IMG/VR virus record: IMGVR_UViG_3300043775_000700
Location: 1 to 20,648 of that record
Source: a virus
DNA: 20,648 nucleotides
Direction: 5' to 3' (one strand)
Position 1 is the stretch's first letter; every line of letters starts with the position of its first letter. Shown piece by piece: positions 5,340-14,100 of the stretch. Both the position numbers and the translations under genes were made by a program. The notes below the pieces were generated by a model. The model searched no databases and was not told the DNA's origin. It saw only the letters and a program-made list of their open reading frames with translations.

Positions 5340-7388
5340 CTATCGAGTAACAAGTACGCTTGCCTCGTTGTTTGAAGGATTGCTATCAGGCAAACCGTTT
5401 ACCTCAGTGATACGAACTCTCCAAGTATTTGGAAGTGTACCTTGAGTTGACGTAGGCCATACAGTACCCATACCCACAGAACGTCCCGGCATGATGCGCT
5501 CTGGACGACTCCAGTTGCTTTGATACTGACCATCGAAACCAGACACTCCCTTGTAAGAAGTGATGACTGATGTTCCCTTGTTTGTAATGCGGTAAGACAC
5601 ACGAACTCGGCTGGCATCAAGCCACTCGTATCCGGTGATCTTAACTTCTATATCCAAGGTTTGATCCGGAGGAGTTGGAGTTGTCAGCGTGATTGAAGTA
5701 ACCGCGATGTTGTCGTTCTCGTTTGACTCATTGATTGCGTTTGCAGGATCAATAGTCAGGATGAACTGAGACAGACCGCTGAGGTTGTTTGGAACGGTAT
5801 AAGGGATCGTAGCAGTAACCGAAGTCTGACCCTTTGGAACGGTCACGGTTCCAGTGTAGAAGTTAAGCACCGCTCCTGCTGGATTCTTGAATGAAACCAC
5901 AACAGGGGCAAGCAAGTCAGCCTCGATAGCCTTGTCGAGCATTACAGAGTAAGATACGTTGGTAATAGATCCAGCTACAGCCGTAGCAGGAGAGCTAATC
6001 ACACCATATACATTCACCAGAGTCTGCGGAGGTGGAGGAGGAGTAGCGCCACCTGCAAGAGATACTGCGGTGTTAGCGTCGATAACTCCGAAGCCAAGCT
6101 CAGGAGACTTTCCGTTTGCATCGTAAGTGTAACCACCCACCTTGCGGCATGAGTTCTTGATGATGTCACGAACCTGCACCTCAGTAAGGTCAGGGTTCTT
6201 AACGAGGATTAAGCCGGCAGCGGCAGCCATTGCAGGAGATGAGGCAGAAGTTCCGCTGAAGCCCCTGTATGAGTCAGGTCCATAACCAACAGCACCTGTA
6301 CGATCCACAGTCCACAAAGAAACACCAGGGGCAGAGGCAAATAGCTTCGGTCCGTAGTTGCTGAATACTGCGCGGGTGTCGTTCTGTGCGCTTGCGCCTA
6401 CAGCCATTACAGATGGATAGGAGGCAGGGAGCTGAGTGAAGTCAGACAGACGGCCATTACCAGAAGATGCGAAGAGTGGAATACCCTTACCTCCACGGGC
6501 AGTTGTACGGGCAGTGTTCAAAGCGTTACTGAATATAGGGTATCCAGCACCGGTGCTACCCCAAGACATGGAAACAGCTACGCAATCTGGGTTAGCGATA
6601 ACCTTGTTCATTGCACGAGTAAGGATCGTGTCAGTGGTAAAGAAACCTCCACCAGAGTTACTGTTGTAACCGATGTGCAGGAACTGAACCTTCAAGTGGT
6701 TACCACCGATTGACTGACAGCCAACATTGTTTCCGGTATTAGCGCATATAACCCCTGAGCAAGGAGTTCCGTGGTTCTCAAAGTCCGATATAGGATTTAC
6801 ATCCGCAGCGTCAGTAACGCAGTTCCAAGATGTAGAACTAATCATACCCGCCAAGTCCTCGTGAGTGGTCTCGCAAGCAATGTCAAGTACGGCTACCTCC
6901 TTAACAACTCCGTCAGGCAATTGCGCCCAAGCCTCGGCACACTTCATCAATGGCAAGTGCCAGTGACCAGAGTAGATAGTCTCCGCGTGACCCTGCATAG
7001 GTACGATGTAGTCTGGCTCAACGCTAACGAATAGGCCAGTAGACATAGTGCTTGCGTAGAAGGAATCAAACTCTACAAAGTCAGGCACCTCAACGAAGAA
7101 AGTCTTTGTATCAACGTAAGAATCCTTAACCACGATCTTGTTTGCAGCGAAGTACTCGGCTGCTTTAGCGTGATCATGTGCGATCACAAGGGCAAGACCA
7201 GAGGTAAGACTATCGAGAGATTCCTCAACGCTGTTAGACTGGGATACCTTGGCAGGATCCGGAGTCACTGGCTGCTCGTCACGGAACACGATGATGCCAA
7301 ATGGCTCATGCACCGCAACCACGTTCGGTTTGGTTTTGTTCTTTTCAAAGGACGCCTTGTCCTTGAACTTAACTGATTTTAAACTCAT
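5340..7388 (-). CDS. Subtilisin-family (S8) serine protease with CARDB-like C-terminal domains
   Basis: 682-aa predicted serine protease. The catalytic triad is readable: Asp169 in VAVLDIACE, His206 in ENHGTPCSG, Ser381 in SGTSASSPAMAAA, with oxyanion-hole Asn311 in FASSGN. Residues 1 to about 150 look like an I9-type inhibitory prodomain. A proline linker (ATPPPPPQ, about 449-455) leads to two CARDB-like beta domains (about 457-570 and 577-682), each ending in an Asn-rich signature (NESNENDN; DSNPSNNEA). There is no N-terminal signal peptide: the protein opens with a basic, hydrophilic MSLKSVKFKDK. Last gene of the tail/lysis operon, with a TA-rich 18-nt leader lacking an SD. A virion-associated or lysate-released protease is plausible. 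The family is certain; the role is inferred. Confidence 0.9.
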   Translation of the reverse strand: MSLKSVKFKDKASFEKNKTKPNVVAVHEPFGIIVFRDEQPVTPDPAKVSQSNSVEESLDSLTSGLALVIAHDHAKAAEYFAANKIVVKDSYVDTKTFFVEVPDFVEFDSFYASTMSTGLFVSVEPDYIVPMQGHAETIYSGHWHLPLMKCAEAWAQLPDGVVKEVAVLDIACETTHEDLAGMISSTSWNCVTDAADVNPISDFENHGTPCSGVICANTGNNVGCQSIGGNHLKVQFLHIGYNSNSGGGFFTTDTILTRAMNKVIANPDCVAVSMSWGSTGAGYPIFSNALNTARTTARGGKGIPLFASSGNGRLSDFTQLPASYPSVMAVGASAQNDTRAVFSNYGPKLFASAPGVSLWTVDRTGAVGYGPDSYRGFSGTSASSPAMAAAAGLILVKNPDLTEVQVRDIIKNSCRKVGGYTYDANGKSPELGFGVIDANTAVSLAGGATPPPPPQTLVNVYGVISSPATAVAGSITNVSYSVMLDKAIEADLLAPVVVSFKNPAGAVLNFYTGTVTVPKGQTSVTATIPYTVPNNLSGLSQFILTIDPANAINESNENDNIAVTSITLTTPTPPDQTLDIEVKITGYEWLDASRVRVSYRITNKGTSVITSYKGVSGFDGQYQSNWSRPERIMPGRSVGMGTVWPTSTQGTLPNTWRVRITEVNGLPDSNPSNNEASVLVTR

Positions 7389-7406
7389 TATTTTGTTTTT
7401 ATTTAT

Positions 7407-7994
7407 TTACGTTCTAAATTTAACTGACTTCTTCCATCTTGTGATGTGGGTGTTCTTGGACAGCGGGCGGATCTTTACGTAGACGCCATCCCGTGACCGT
7501 GAGTCCCTCATCCCCTGCTCGTTGGTGTTACCCTCTATTACACGAATTGAATGCTCTCCTACGCGATCTACGATGCCGGTGTGTCCGATCCCTTTGTATC
7601 TTGACTTCTTAAAGTTTGAGTATGTGTATGTGGCAACAAGGACATCGCCATCACGAAAGCTCTGATAAAACCTGCCGTCAGTGTAGATAACATCTTTTTT
7701 ATTGTATGCGCTAGGACTCCAGCCTGTTACTGTGTTCGCGATCCCGCACTCATCAAGGATTGCACGAACGAAGAATGAACACCAAGCATAGCCAGGCTTC
7801 CATCCAACAGCGGCCATCATCTTCTGGAGTTCTTTATCTCCAAATCCTTGGTTATTAGATCCTTTCTCTCTTACTCCGACAAAGGAAGCGGCAGTGGCGC
7901 GGACGCAGTAGCCGTCATTATCAGCCACAGAATAAACAGGAATGCTAAGAGCAATCCAAAGTAAACACAGATGTATAAGATTATTCTTTGCCAT
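7407..7994 (-). CDS. Endolysin with signal peptide (CHAP/NlpC-like peptidoglycan hydrolase)
   Basis: 195-aa cell-wall hydrolase candidate. An N-terminal hydrophobic segment (about 5-24, LIHLCLLWIALSIPVYSVA) reads as a Sec signal or signal-anchor, so export may not depend wholly on the holin. The papain-like core has Cys72 in GYAWCSFFV, His138 in GIGHTGIV and Glu154/Asn156 in VIEGNTN, the usual Cys-His-polar order in CHAP and NlpC/P60 enzymes that cut peptidoglycan peptides or amide bonds. A basic C-terminus (RWKKSVKFR) may help wall binding. The first 41 codons, which include the signal, overlap the upstream holin candidate by 124 nt in another frame. The protease gene follows 18 nt downstream. 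Confidence 0.8.
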   Translation of the reverse strand: MAKNNLIHLCLLWIALSIPVYSVADNDGYCVRATAASFVGVREKGSNNQGFGDKELQKMMAAVGWKPGYAWCSFFVRAILDECGIANTVTGWSPSAYNKKDVIYTDGRFYQSFRDGDVLVATYTYSNFKKSRYKGIGHTGIVDRVGEHSIRVIEGNTNEQGMRDSRSRDGVYVKIRPLSKNTHITRWKKSVKFRT

Positions 7995-8269
7995 GGCGTA
8001 GATGAGTATTCTAAATCCAACTTGGCTGCCTTCGAGTAGAAGTAGTTCTGCAAACCTCTGAAATTAAAGAACCCACCAAGGAACACCACAAAGTTAGCAA
8101 AAACCATGATAAGTGCAGCAAGAATTACCTGCTGTATGTACTCTGTGGAGATGAGTCCGTCGCCGAAATATTCAGCGCTGTAGGATCCCGCAAGAAGGAA
8201 CAAAAAGAACGCGAGCGGGATAGTCCATAGCCCGTCAAAGAGTTGTAGTTTGCGTAGTATCTTTTTCAT
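7871..8269 (-). CDS. Three-TM membrane protein, holin candidate
   Basis: 132-aa protein with a basic N-terminus (MKKILRKLQ) and three hydrophobic helices at about 14-30, 47-69 and 95-120, ending in a short Pro/Leu tail. Size, topology and position directly upstream of the endolysin fit a holin that forms membrane lesions at the end of infection. The family is not named by any motif, so this is an inference from context. A -7 box TATATTTG ends 5 nt before the ATG, so the lysis genes may also be transcribed separately as a nearly leaderless mRNA. The third TM helix and tail are encoded in the same DNA as the endolysin signal peptide. Confidence 0.65.
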   Translation of the reverse strand: MKKILRKLQLFDGLWTIPLAFFLFLLAGSYSAEYFGDGLISTEYIQQVILAALIMVFANFVVFLGGFFNFRGLQNYFYSKAAKLDLEYSSTPWQRIILYICVYFGLLLAFLFILWLIMTATASAPLPLPLSE

Positions 8270-8274
8270 GTTTG

Positions 8275-8282
8275 CAAATATA
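8275..8282 (-). promoter_or_regulatory. Bacteroidetes -7 box TATATTTG before the holin candidate
   Basis: The minus strand reads TATATTTG, then CAAAC, then ATG. No clear TTTG/TTG -33 box is found 19-21 nt upstream, so activity is uncertain. It overlaps the last base of the preceding gene's terminal region and would separate lysis from tail transcription. Confidence 0.4.
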
Positions 8283-8283
8283 G

Positions 8284-8901
8284 TTATCCGATCGATACAC
8301 GGCTAATCGGAGGCGGCTGGGTTGACATAACAAACCAGTTCTGGCAGTTGCTAACCGTTCCTTTGTATGTCCACACAGTTAATCCGGCGCTTCCGTTGAT
8401 ATCCGTTACGTTTAAGTAATCAATGTCTTGGTTAGTAACACCATTGTTAACTAGGGTAAACGTGCGTTGTACCGTTGGTGTTGATGACCTCATGATGATT
8501 GATCCTGACGGAGTACCTTGAGAGGTCAAGCCCCTTGATAGGATCCAAGTATCAGCTATCTGAATCGTTGTGTTAATAGTTACAAACCTGAGGTTGACCG
8601 CAAGTGTGTGTCCTGCTGCTGTAAGAAGGGCGTTAGCAGATATATCCAGATTACCTGTTCCAAGCGTGGTCATGGTGCTTGATAGGGTTACGTTGCCACC
8701 TATTACAAGGTTGGCGTTTATCGTCAATGTATTAAGATAGCCCGTACAATCCATACTGAGCGGCGCGACTGTATTGGCTGCTACTGTACAAGCAGGAGAT
8801 GATGCGTTGAATACAACGTCATCCGCCACGCCCGGCACGCCAACGGGAGACCAGTTTGTTCCGGTTGCCCAGTTTCCTGCTACTGTCCAAGTCTTAATCA
8901 T
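8284..8901 (-). CDS. Beta-structured tail/fibre protein, paralogue of the 672-aa protein
   Basis: 205-aa protein rich in Thr, Asn, Val and Gly, with short alternating strands (NTLTINANLVIGGNVTL and similar) that suggest a right-handed beta-helix or beta-solenoid. It starts with a W-x3-NW-x5-NWSPVGVPGVADDVVF module that also occurs in the upstream 672-aa protein (NWGTSTNW...GVPTALTDAVFD). It ends with an INGSAGLTVWTYKG...NW element matching that protein's INSDAGQTIWTRKG...NW. Probably a short receptor-binding, decoration or fibre-tip component. No signal peptide. Its start lies 3 nt after the 672-aa gene's stop. Confidence 0.65.
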   Translation of the reverse strand: MIKTWTVAGNWATGTNWSPVGVPGVADDVVFNASSPACTVAANTVAPLSMDCTGYLNTLTINANLVIGGNVTLSSTMTTLGTGNLDISANALLTAAGHTLAVNLRFVTINTTIQIADTWILSRGLTSQGTPSGSIIMRSSTPTVQRTFTLVNNGVTNQDIDYLNVTDINGSAGLTVWTYKGTVSNCQNWFVMSTQPPPISRVSIG

Positions 8902-8904
8902 GTC

Positions 8905-10923
8905 TTAGCTTGTAAATGATGAGAATCTTGTTCTAGGGTACGTCCAAAGATTCCAATTGCTAGTTTGAAATAATGAACCTTTTCTTGTCCATATAGTCTG
9001 ACCGGCATCGCTATTTATTTGAGTACCTCCTATATAATATAAATCCTGACTTGCACCTGGAGTTAGAACAAAATTCACACTGGGTGATCCGCCTGGATTT
9101 CTTGCAAAAACAGTAGTAAAACTAGGACTAAAAACAGTGGCGGTTAAATTAGAATTTACTGTGTATAAATTGTCAGCACTACCTATAAAACCAAGAGTTA
9201 GAGTTGCGGCTACAATAGGAGGTGATTGGTACAAAAATGTGTTGCATTTCCATCCAGCGTTACCAGCATATCTATGTGTATTTGATGTAGTAAAACCATC
9301 AAAGGTTAATGTCCCAATTGACAATTGAGGTTTTGGGGTTCCTCCAGAATCATTTATAGTGATTGCAGATGCAGTAGATGCTAAAGCCCCCAGTGTTGTG
9401 TGGTATAGAGTTTCTATAAAAACATTACCAGAACCAAAACCTGTCATAGTAGTTGCGCCAACTCTAAGCCCATAATTCGTTGTAATAAAATTCCCAGCAG
9501 TATATGTGAAGGATCCATTTCTTAACCCCACAAATGAACCTAGAGTTATAGTACCTGCGGTATTAATTACTACCGCATTATTGATACCAAAACCTGTAAC
9601 CCCTATTGATAACGTCTGGTTTTCACTCCATGTTCCTGTTCCTTGTAAACGAAATATAGTTGTTCCACTTTGAGTTGTTCCGTTTATTGTAACATTCCCG
9701 TTTAAATAGGCATTATTACCAAGAATATTAGCAATTCCTTTGGTAACTCCGGTTGTGTAACTCGTAATTGAAAATTCGTTTACAACACAGATGTTACTTG
9801 TTAAAGTACACGTTTGCTGATTGGATATTACACTTGTCCTTAAAGACAAATTATTGAAATTAACTCCTGTAGAACTTGTTGTTGTTGCTGATGTAGAAGG
9901 ATCACCATTTAGATTAACGGTATAATTAGGTCCAGATGCATTAAACATTAAGTGAAAAGTACCCAGTGTAATTACTGTTCCTGCTACATAAGAAAACGTA
10001 GATCCTGAAACAGCTGCTAGTCCTCCATATGAACAACCATCTGCAATTGTTACTGTATTTCCAGGAGCATTTATTGTGATATTTACTCCTATACCCATCG
10101 GCCCCTGAGGACTTGACCAAGTAGTATTACCAGCAAGAATGAATGTGGTTTGATTTCCAGCTGCACCTGCAATCCTACTTGAAGCTGCTGTAGCTAGTAC
10201 CGATGTAACAAAATTTCCATTACACGTAACATTAAATGCCCCACTAATAGTGTATGTGTGTCCTACTCCTGTACCTATTGTAAGAGTTCCGTTTATTGTC
10301 CAGTTATCCGCTATTACTATTGCGCTAGAGCTATTGGCTGTCGCTATAGTATTCATACCTAAAGCATTAGGCCACTGTCTACCATTGCTTCTAAAAGTAA
10401 CTGTTGTATTTGTTCTAGTATTAATAGCCCCTGATCCCCCTATGCCCATACCAGAAGCCAATGTAAGAGCAACTGATGTAATAGCTGTTGTACTGCCAAC
10501 AGTTATACCGTTGGTCATGGTTATGGTATTGACATAGCCAGTACCAGAATTGAAATTCAGATTACGACAAAGACCCGCTACGTTGACGGTACAGTTTTGT
10601 GATACGTTATCAAACACAGCATCCGTAAGAGCCGTAGGGACACCTGCCCCTGATCCATCTGTCAGCCAATTGGTAGACGTACCCCAGTTTGTATTGGGCG
10701 CAGTGACTGCTGAAAACACGATCGGATCAGTCCCCGCACCGCTTGTGCGAACCAAGTTGCCGCTTGCAGTTGGCGCCCCAGTACCCGTGCAAAATAAAAC
10801 AGTGCCGGCAGTTATTGCGTCGGTAACTGTAAAGTTTTGGCCATTGTTGGTGTATACATCCCCAGCAGCTGCGGTTGCGGCGGTAACCGTAAATCGATAT
10901 GTATTACCTCTCCAAATTGGCAT
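8905..10923 (-). CDS. Large beta-solenoid tail fibre/decoration protein (672 aa)
   Basis: The N-terminal region (about 1-75) holds a YTNNGQNFTVTDAITAGT segment and a TGTGAPTASGNL segment typical of phage structural proteins in this host group. A NWGTSTNWL...GVPTALTDAVFD module follows, then about 500 residues of low-complexity Thr/Ser/Gly/Asn beta repeats of the form 'TITxGxxxTIxNG', and a C-terminal INSDAGQTIWTRKG element. It is likely a trimeric or solenoid fibre that faces the host receptor. The DNA for the repeat body is clearly more AT-rich than that for the N-terminal module (hand counts 23/60 and 21/60 GC at 9241-9300 and 9661-9720, against 34/60 at 10681-10740). Neighbours: 78-aa protein upstream, short paralogue downstream. 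Confidence 0.7.
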   Translation of the reverse strand: MPIWRGNTYRFTVTAATAAAGDVYTNNGQNFTVTDAITAGTVLFCTGTGAPTASGNLVRTSGAGTDPIVFSAVTAPNTNWGTSTNWLTDGSGAGVPTALTDAVFDNVSQNCTVNVAGLCRNLNFNSGTGYVNTITMTNGITVGSTTAITSVALTLASGMGIGGSGAINTRTNTTVTFRSNGRQWPNALGMNTIATANSSSAIVIADNWTINGTLTIGTGVGHTYTISGAFNVTCNGNFVTSVLATAASSRIAGAAGNQTTFILAGNTTWSSPQGPMGIGVNITINAPGNTVTIADGCSYGGLAAVSGSTFSYVAGTVITLGTFHLMFNASGPNYTVNLNGDPSTSATTTSSTGVNFNNLSLRTSVISNQQTCTLTSNICVVNEFSITSYTTGVTKGIANILGNNAYLNGNVTINGTTQSGTTIFRLQGTGTWSENQTLSIGVTGFGINNAVVINTAGTITLGSFVGLRNGSFTYTAGNFITTNYGLRVGATTMTGFGSGNVFIETLYHTTLGALASTASAITINDSGGTPKPQLSIGTLTFDGFTTSNTHRYAGNAGWKCNTFLYQSPPIVAATLTLGFIGSADNLYTVNSNLTATVFSPSFTTVFARNPGGSPSVNFVLTPGASQDLYYIGGTQINSDAGQTIWTRKGSLFQTSNWNLWTYPRTRFSSFTS

Positions 10924-10924
10924 A

Positions 10925-11161
10925 CTACAATTCAGTTATAATTTGTTCAATCTTTTGTCTGGCAAGCAATTTATCCTTTTCTGTTACGATCCGATTTTCA
11001 ATACTTGCCTCAACTTCTTCAACCGTTTGTGGCTGGAAGTGATAAACTGTTGTGCTAACCTCTTCGGTTATGTCTCCGGTGAATTGAATGGTAATATCCG
11101 TGGCAAGAAGATCTTCTTCTATGCGCTTATCGATAATTACGTAAGTGTGATTAATAGCCAT
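10925..11161 (-). CDS. Small tail-operon protein (78 aa)
   Basis: 78-aa protein with N-terminal beta strands (TYVIIDKRI, TDITIQFTG) and a long charged C-terminal helix (QTVEEVEASIENRI through QKIEQIITEL) that could form a coiled coil. It sits between two fibre genes, 4 nt after one and 1 nt before the other. It could be a connector, chaperone or trimerisation partner, but I do not recognise the family. Confidence 0.65.
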   Translation of the reverse strand: MAINHTYVIIDKRIEEDLLATDITIQFTGDITEEVSTTVYHFQPQTVEEVEASIENRIVTEKDKLLARQKIEQIITEL

Positions 11162-11165
11162 ATGA

Positions 11166-14100
11166 TTATGTTCTAGTTACTGTTAATTGAAGGTTTACCC
11201 ACGAGAATACCGCTGCTCCTGACTCTACATTAAAACCAAGGATGTCGTTAGCAGCAAGGGTAACGAATGTCCACCCAGTAGGAGCCGCGCTTGTTATCTG
11301 CGCTGTATTGTTGGTTAGAAACGGCTTGGTTCCGCCACCTACTATCGTGTTAGCTACTGTCGGAATAGCGTTATTAGCTCTCCAAATATCAAATGTTACC
11401 GTAGCTCCAAAGCCAGCGTTACCCGTCAAGATTGACCATGATGTTATAGTACAAGCGTATGGAATCCTTATGTACCCTTTCTGACCAGCTGTAATCGTTC
11501 CGCCCGATCCGTCAACCGTAATACCAATCGACTGAGTCTTGAAGCTATCAAACCTTGTCCAGTCAGTGTTGCTCAACGCCCCACGGTTTGTCGCGCTTGC
11601 AGTGGGCAGGTTGAAGGTATGAGTGGCCACCGACGAAGAAATATCAAAGTCAGTTCCCGCCGTACCAACAGCAAGGTTTTGTGCAAATGCCGTTAACCCA
11701 TTAAGAGAGACAATACCTGATGGAAAGTCTGTGATGATTTGACTGAGGTGAGGGCCTTGGGTATGAAGTGTAATCGTCCTACCGCCGCCGCCGTTGTCTA
11801 CAAAGACCCTTACAGCAAGCCTGTCTGTTAAGGCAAGTGTAGTTTGGGGTACACTAAGTGCTGTAACGTAAAGGTCTATTGCTGTTCCATTGGTAATGCC
11901 CTCTGGATTCGTAGAACTTGATGAGATAAGAGTAAGTGTTAAGGCTACTGTATCGTATTTATAAAGTTCTACGTAGAAGTTAGGACTTCCGCCACCACTA
12001 CTAGCACTAAACCATAATTCAAAGTTCCAGTTGCCAGCAGGTATTACAGCCTTATTGGGGTCCCCTGCGTCTGTTATGAAACTCTTGATGTATCCATTTG
12101 AACTTATGGTAAAGTCAGTTCCTACTCCGATTACGGGAACTGGACTCATCTGTCTCATGTCGGTTATACCACCAAATGTTCCCGGTTGAACAACACTTCC
12201 GTTGAGGTAGTAGCTTCTACCGCCTCCGCCTCCACCGCCGCCGCCGCCATCCGCCCATTCTGACTCACCTGTAGTGGCGTTTATAAGAGTCAACACCTGG
12301 CCGACTGTTGCTGTTGCAGCAGCTACGTCTGGAGTTAGTACATACAACCCGGTTGCGTCCGCCCCGAACTGAACGGTCTGTGTGGGCGTAAGATAACCAA
12401 TCCTTGACTGCGTGTCTGTAAATTCGGCAAATGAACTATTGCCAGAGCCATTCACCGCGCAGCCAATACTCGCGATATTAGGCTGTAGTGCGAAATTGGA
12501 TGTCGTTGTCCCGTCGTTTACCGCAAAGGCAATTTTAAAATCAGCCGACCCTGAGAGGACGTCCATATCATCAAAGGTCAACGAATACGTATTGCCGTCG
12601 CCGCTTATGGAAGTATCCGCAATTAATGGACCGCCAAGCTGAAATATGTCAGGATCCGATGGATCAGGACTAAGGCCGTTGTTTACGGTATAGGTTCCGC
12701 CGCCATCTTGAAACTCAACCTCACCTGTTGTTGCGTTCTGCAAGGTAAGCACCTGACCAACAGTGGCTGAAGAAGCCTTGACATTTGGAGTAACCGTCTT
12801 GATTCCGGTTGCATCAACAATTACTTGATGGCCAGGAAACGATACCGATGCGTCTACATAATTCATTGACGCCGATGATCCCGTTATTGAAGCAGTAACG
12901 TTGAGGTCAACACCATCAGAATAACTCATTAGGACCTCACCGGCCTGAGATATTACCTGTCCAGTACCACTAGAGTCTACGTGTTCAATATACGCTGAAC
13001 CAAAAGCAGAATATACCGTAGAGGTGACGCTTGGGTCACTTGGGTCTTCTGCAAATAACGTTATTTTAGTCTTGGAGTTTACAGTAAAGTCACTCATCTC
13101 ATCAAACGTCAAATCGTAAGTGTTTGATGCCCCAGTTACAGTTGTGTTTTGAACAAGCGGCCCGCCCAATTGGAAATTGTTTGGATTAGCTACTGGAGTT
13201 GTCTGAGGTTCTAGGCCGTTGTTAACCGTGTAAGTCCCGCCGCCAGCAGTTTGAAACTCAACTCGACCCGTTGCAGCATCTTGTAATGTAAGCACTTGAC
13301 CGACAGTAGCCGCCCCACCGGTTACGTTAGGAGTCTTAATTAAAAGCTCCGTATCCTTCATGGTTATACCAGTAAAACTTCCGCCGGACTGGGACGAAAA
13401 CATTTCAATGAATGGACTACCGACAGTGTTTATCTCTATAGAAGCTGTATTTATTCCACTGAAGGTAAAGGCTTTGATGGTATTAGTTGCGTTAGTTTCA
13501 AAGTTTGCAAATTGATCAAACTTGAAATCAAGACTTGCTCCTGTAACTATATTGTTCGCAGTCAATATAGGATCGTTTGTAATCACATCCTGAAGTCCAT
13601 TACTACCTCCGCCGCCATCCTCGAATTCCACGCGGCCAGCATCGCCACCAGTAATGCTCTTTAATGTAAGCACCTGTCCTACCGTTGCTGTCCCATTGTG
13701 TACGTTAGGCGTTCTTATGGTCAGCATATTTGATGTATACGGGAAAACTGATGGATTTACTCCCGCATAAATGCCTAATGTTCCAAAGCTGTTATTGATT
13801 GAGAATATTGCTTTTACCTCATCTGTAGTTGAATCTCCAGCTACGGAAATAGTAGATGATGCTCCATTAAGAGAATCCGTATAAAGCATCGACGCAAAAA
13901 TTACATTCGATCCAAACTCTGCTTTGTCGTTTCCTGATTCAGACTCAAGCGTAATCTTGCCGTTTGTATTTGCAGAAAATCCAGACAAGTCTTGAAACTC
14001 CATGCTATAATCAAATGGAGTTATGCCGCCAGTTACGATGGTGTCTTTTACAAGCGGTCCACCTAGTTGGAAATTGTTTGGATTAGCTACTGGAGTTGTC

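Noticed and set aside
10250-11176. Long + strand frames antisense to the fibre genes (e.g. 10250-10537, 10550-11176)
   Set aside because: They mirror Thr/Asn/Gly-rich codons of the - strand genes and give Val/Pro/Leu-rich nonsense; no leaders or domains.
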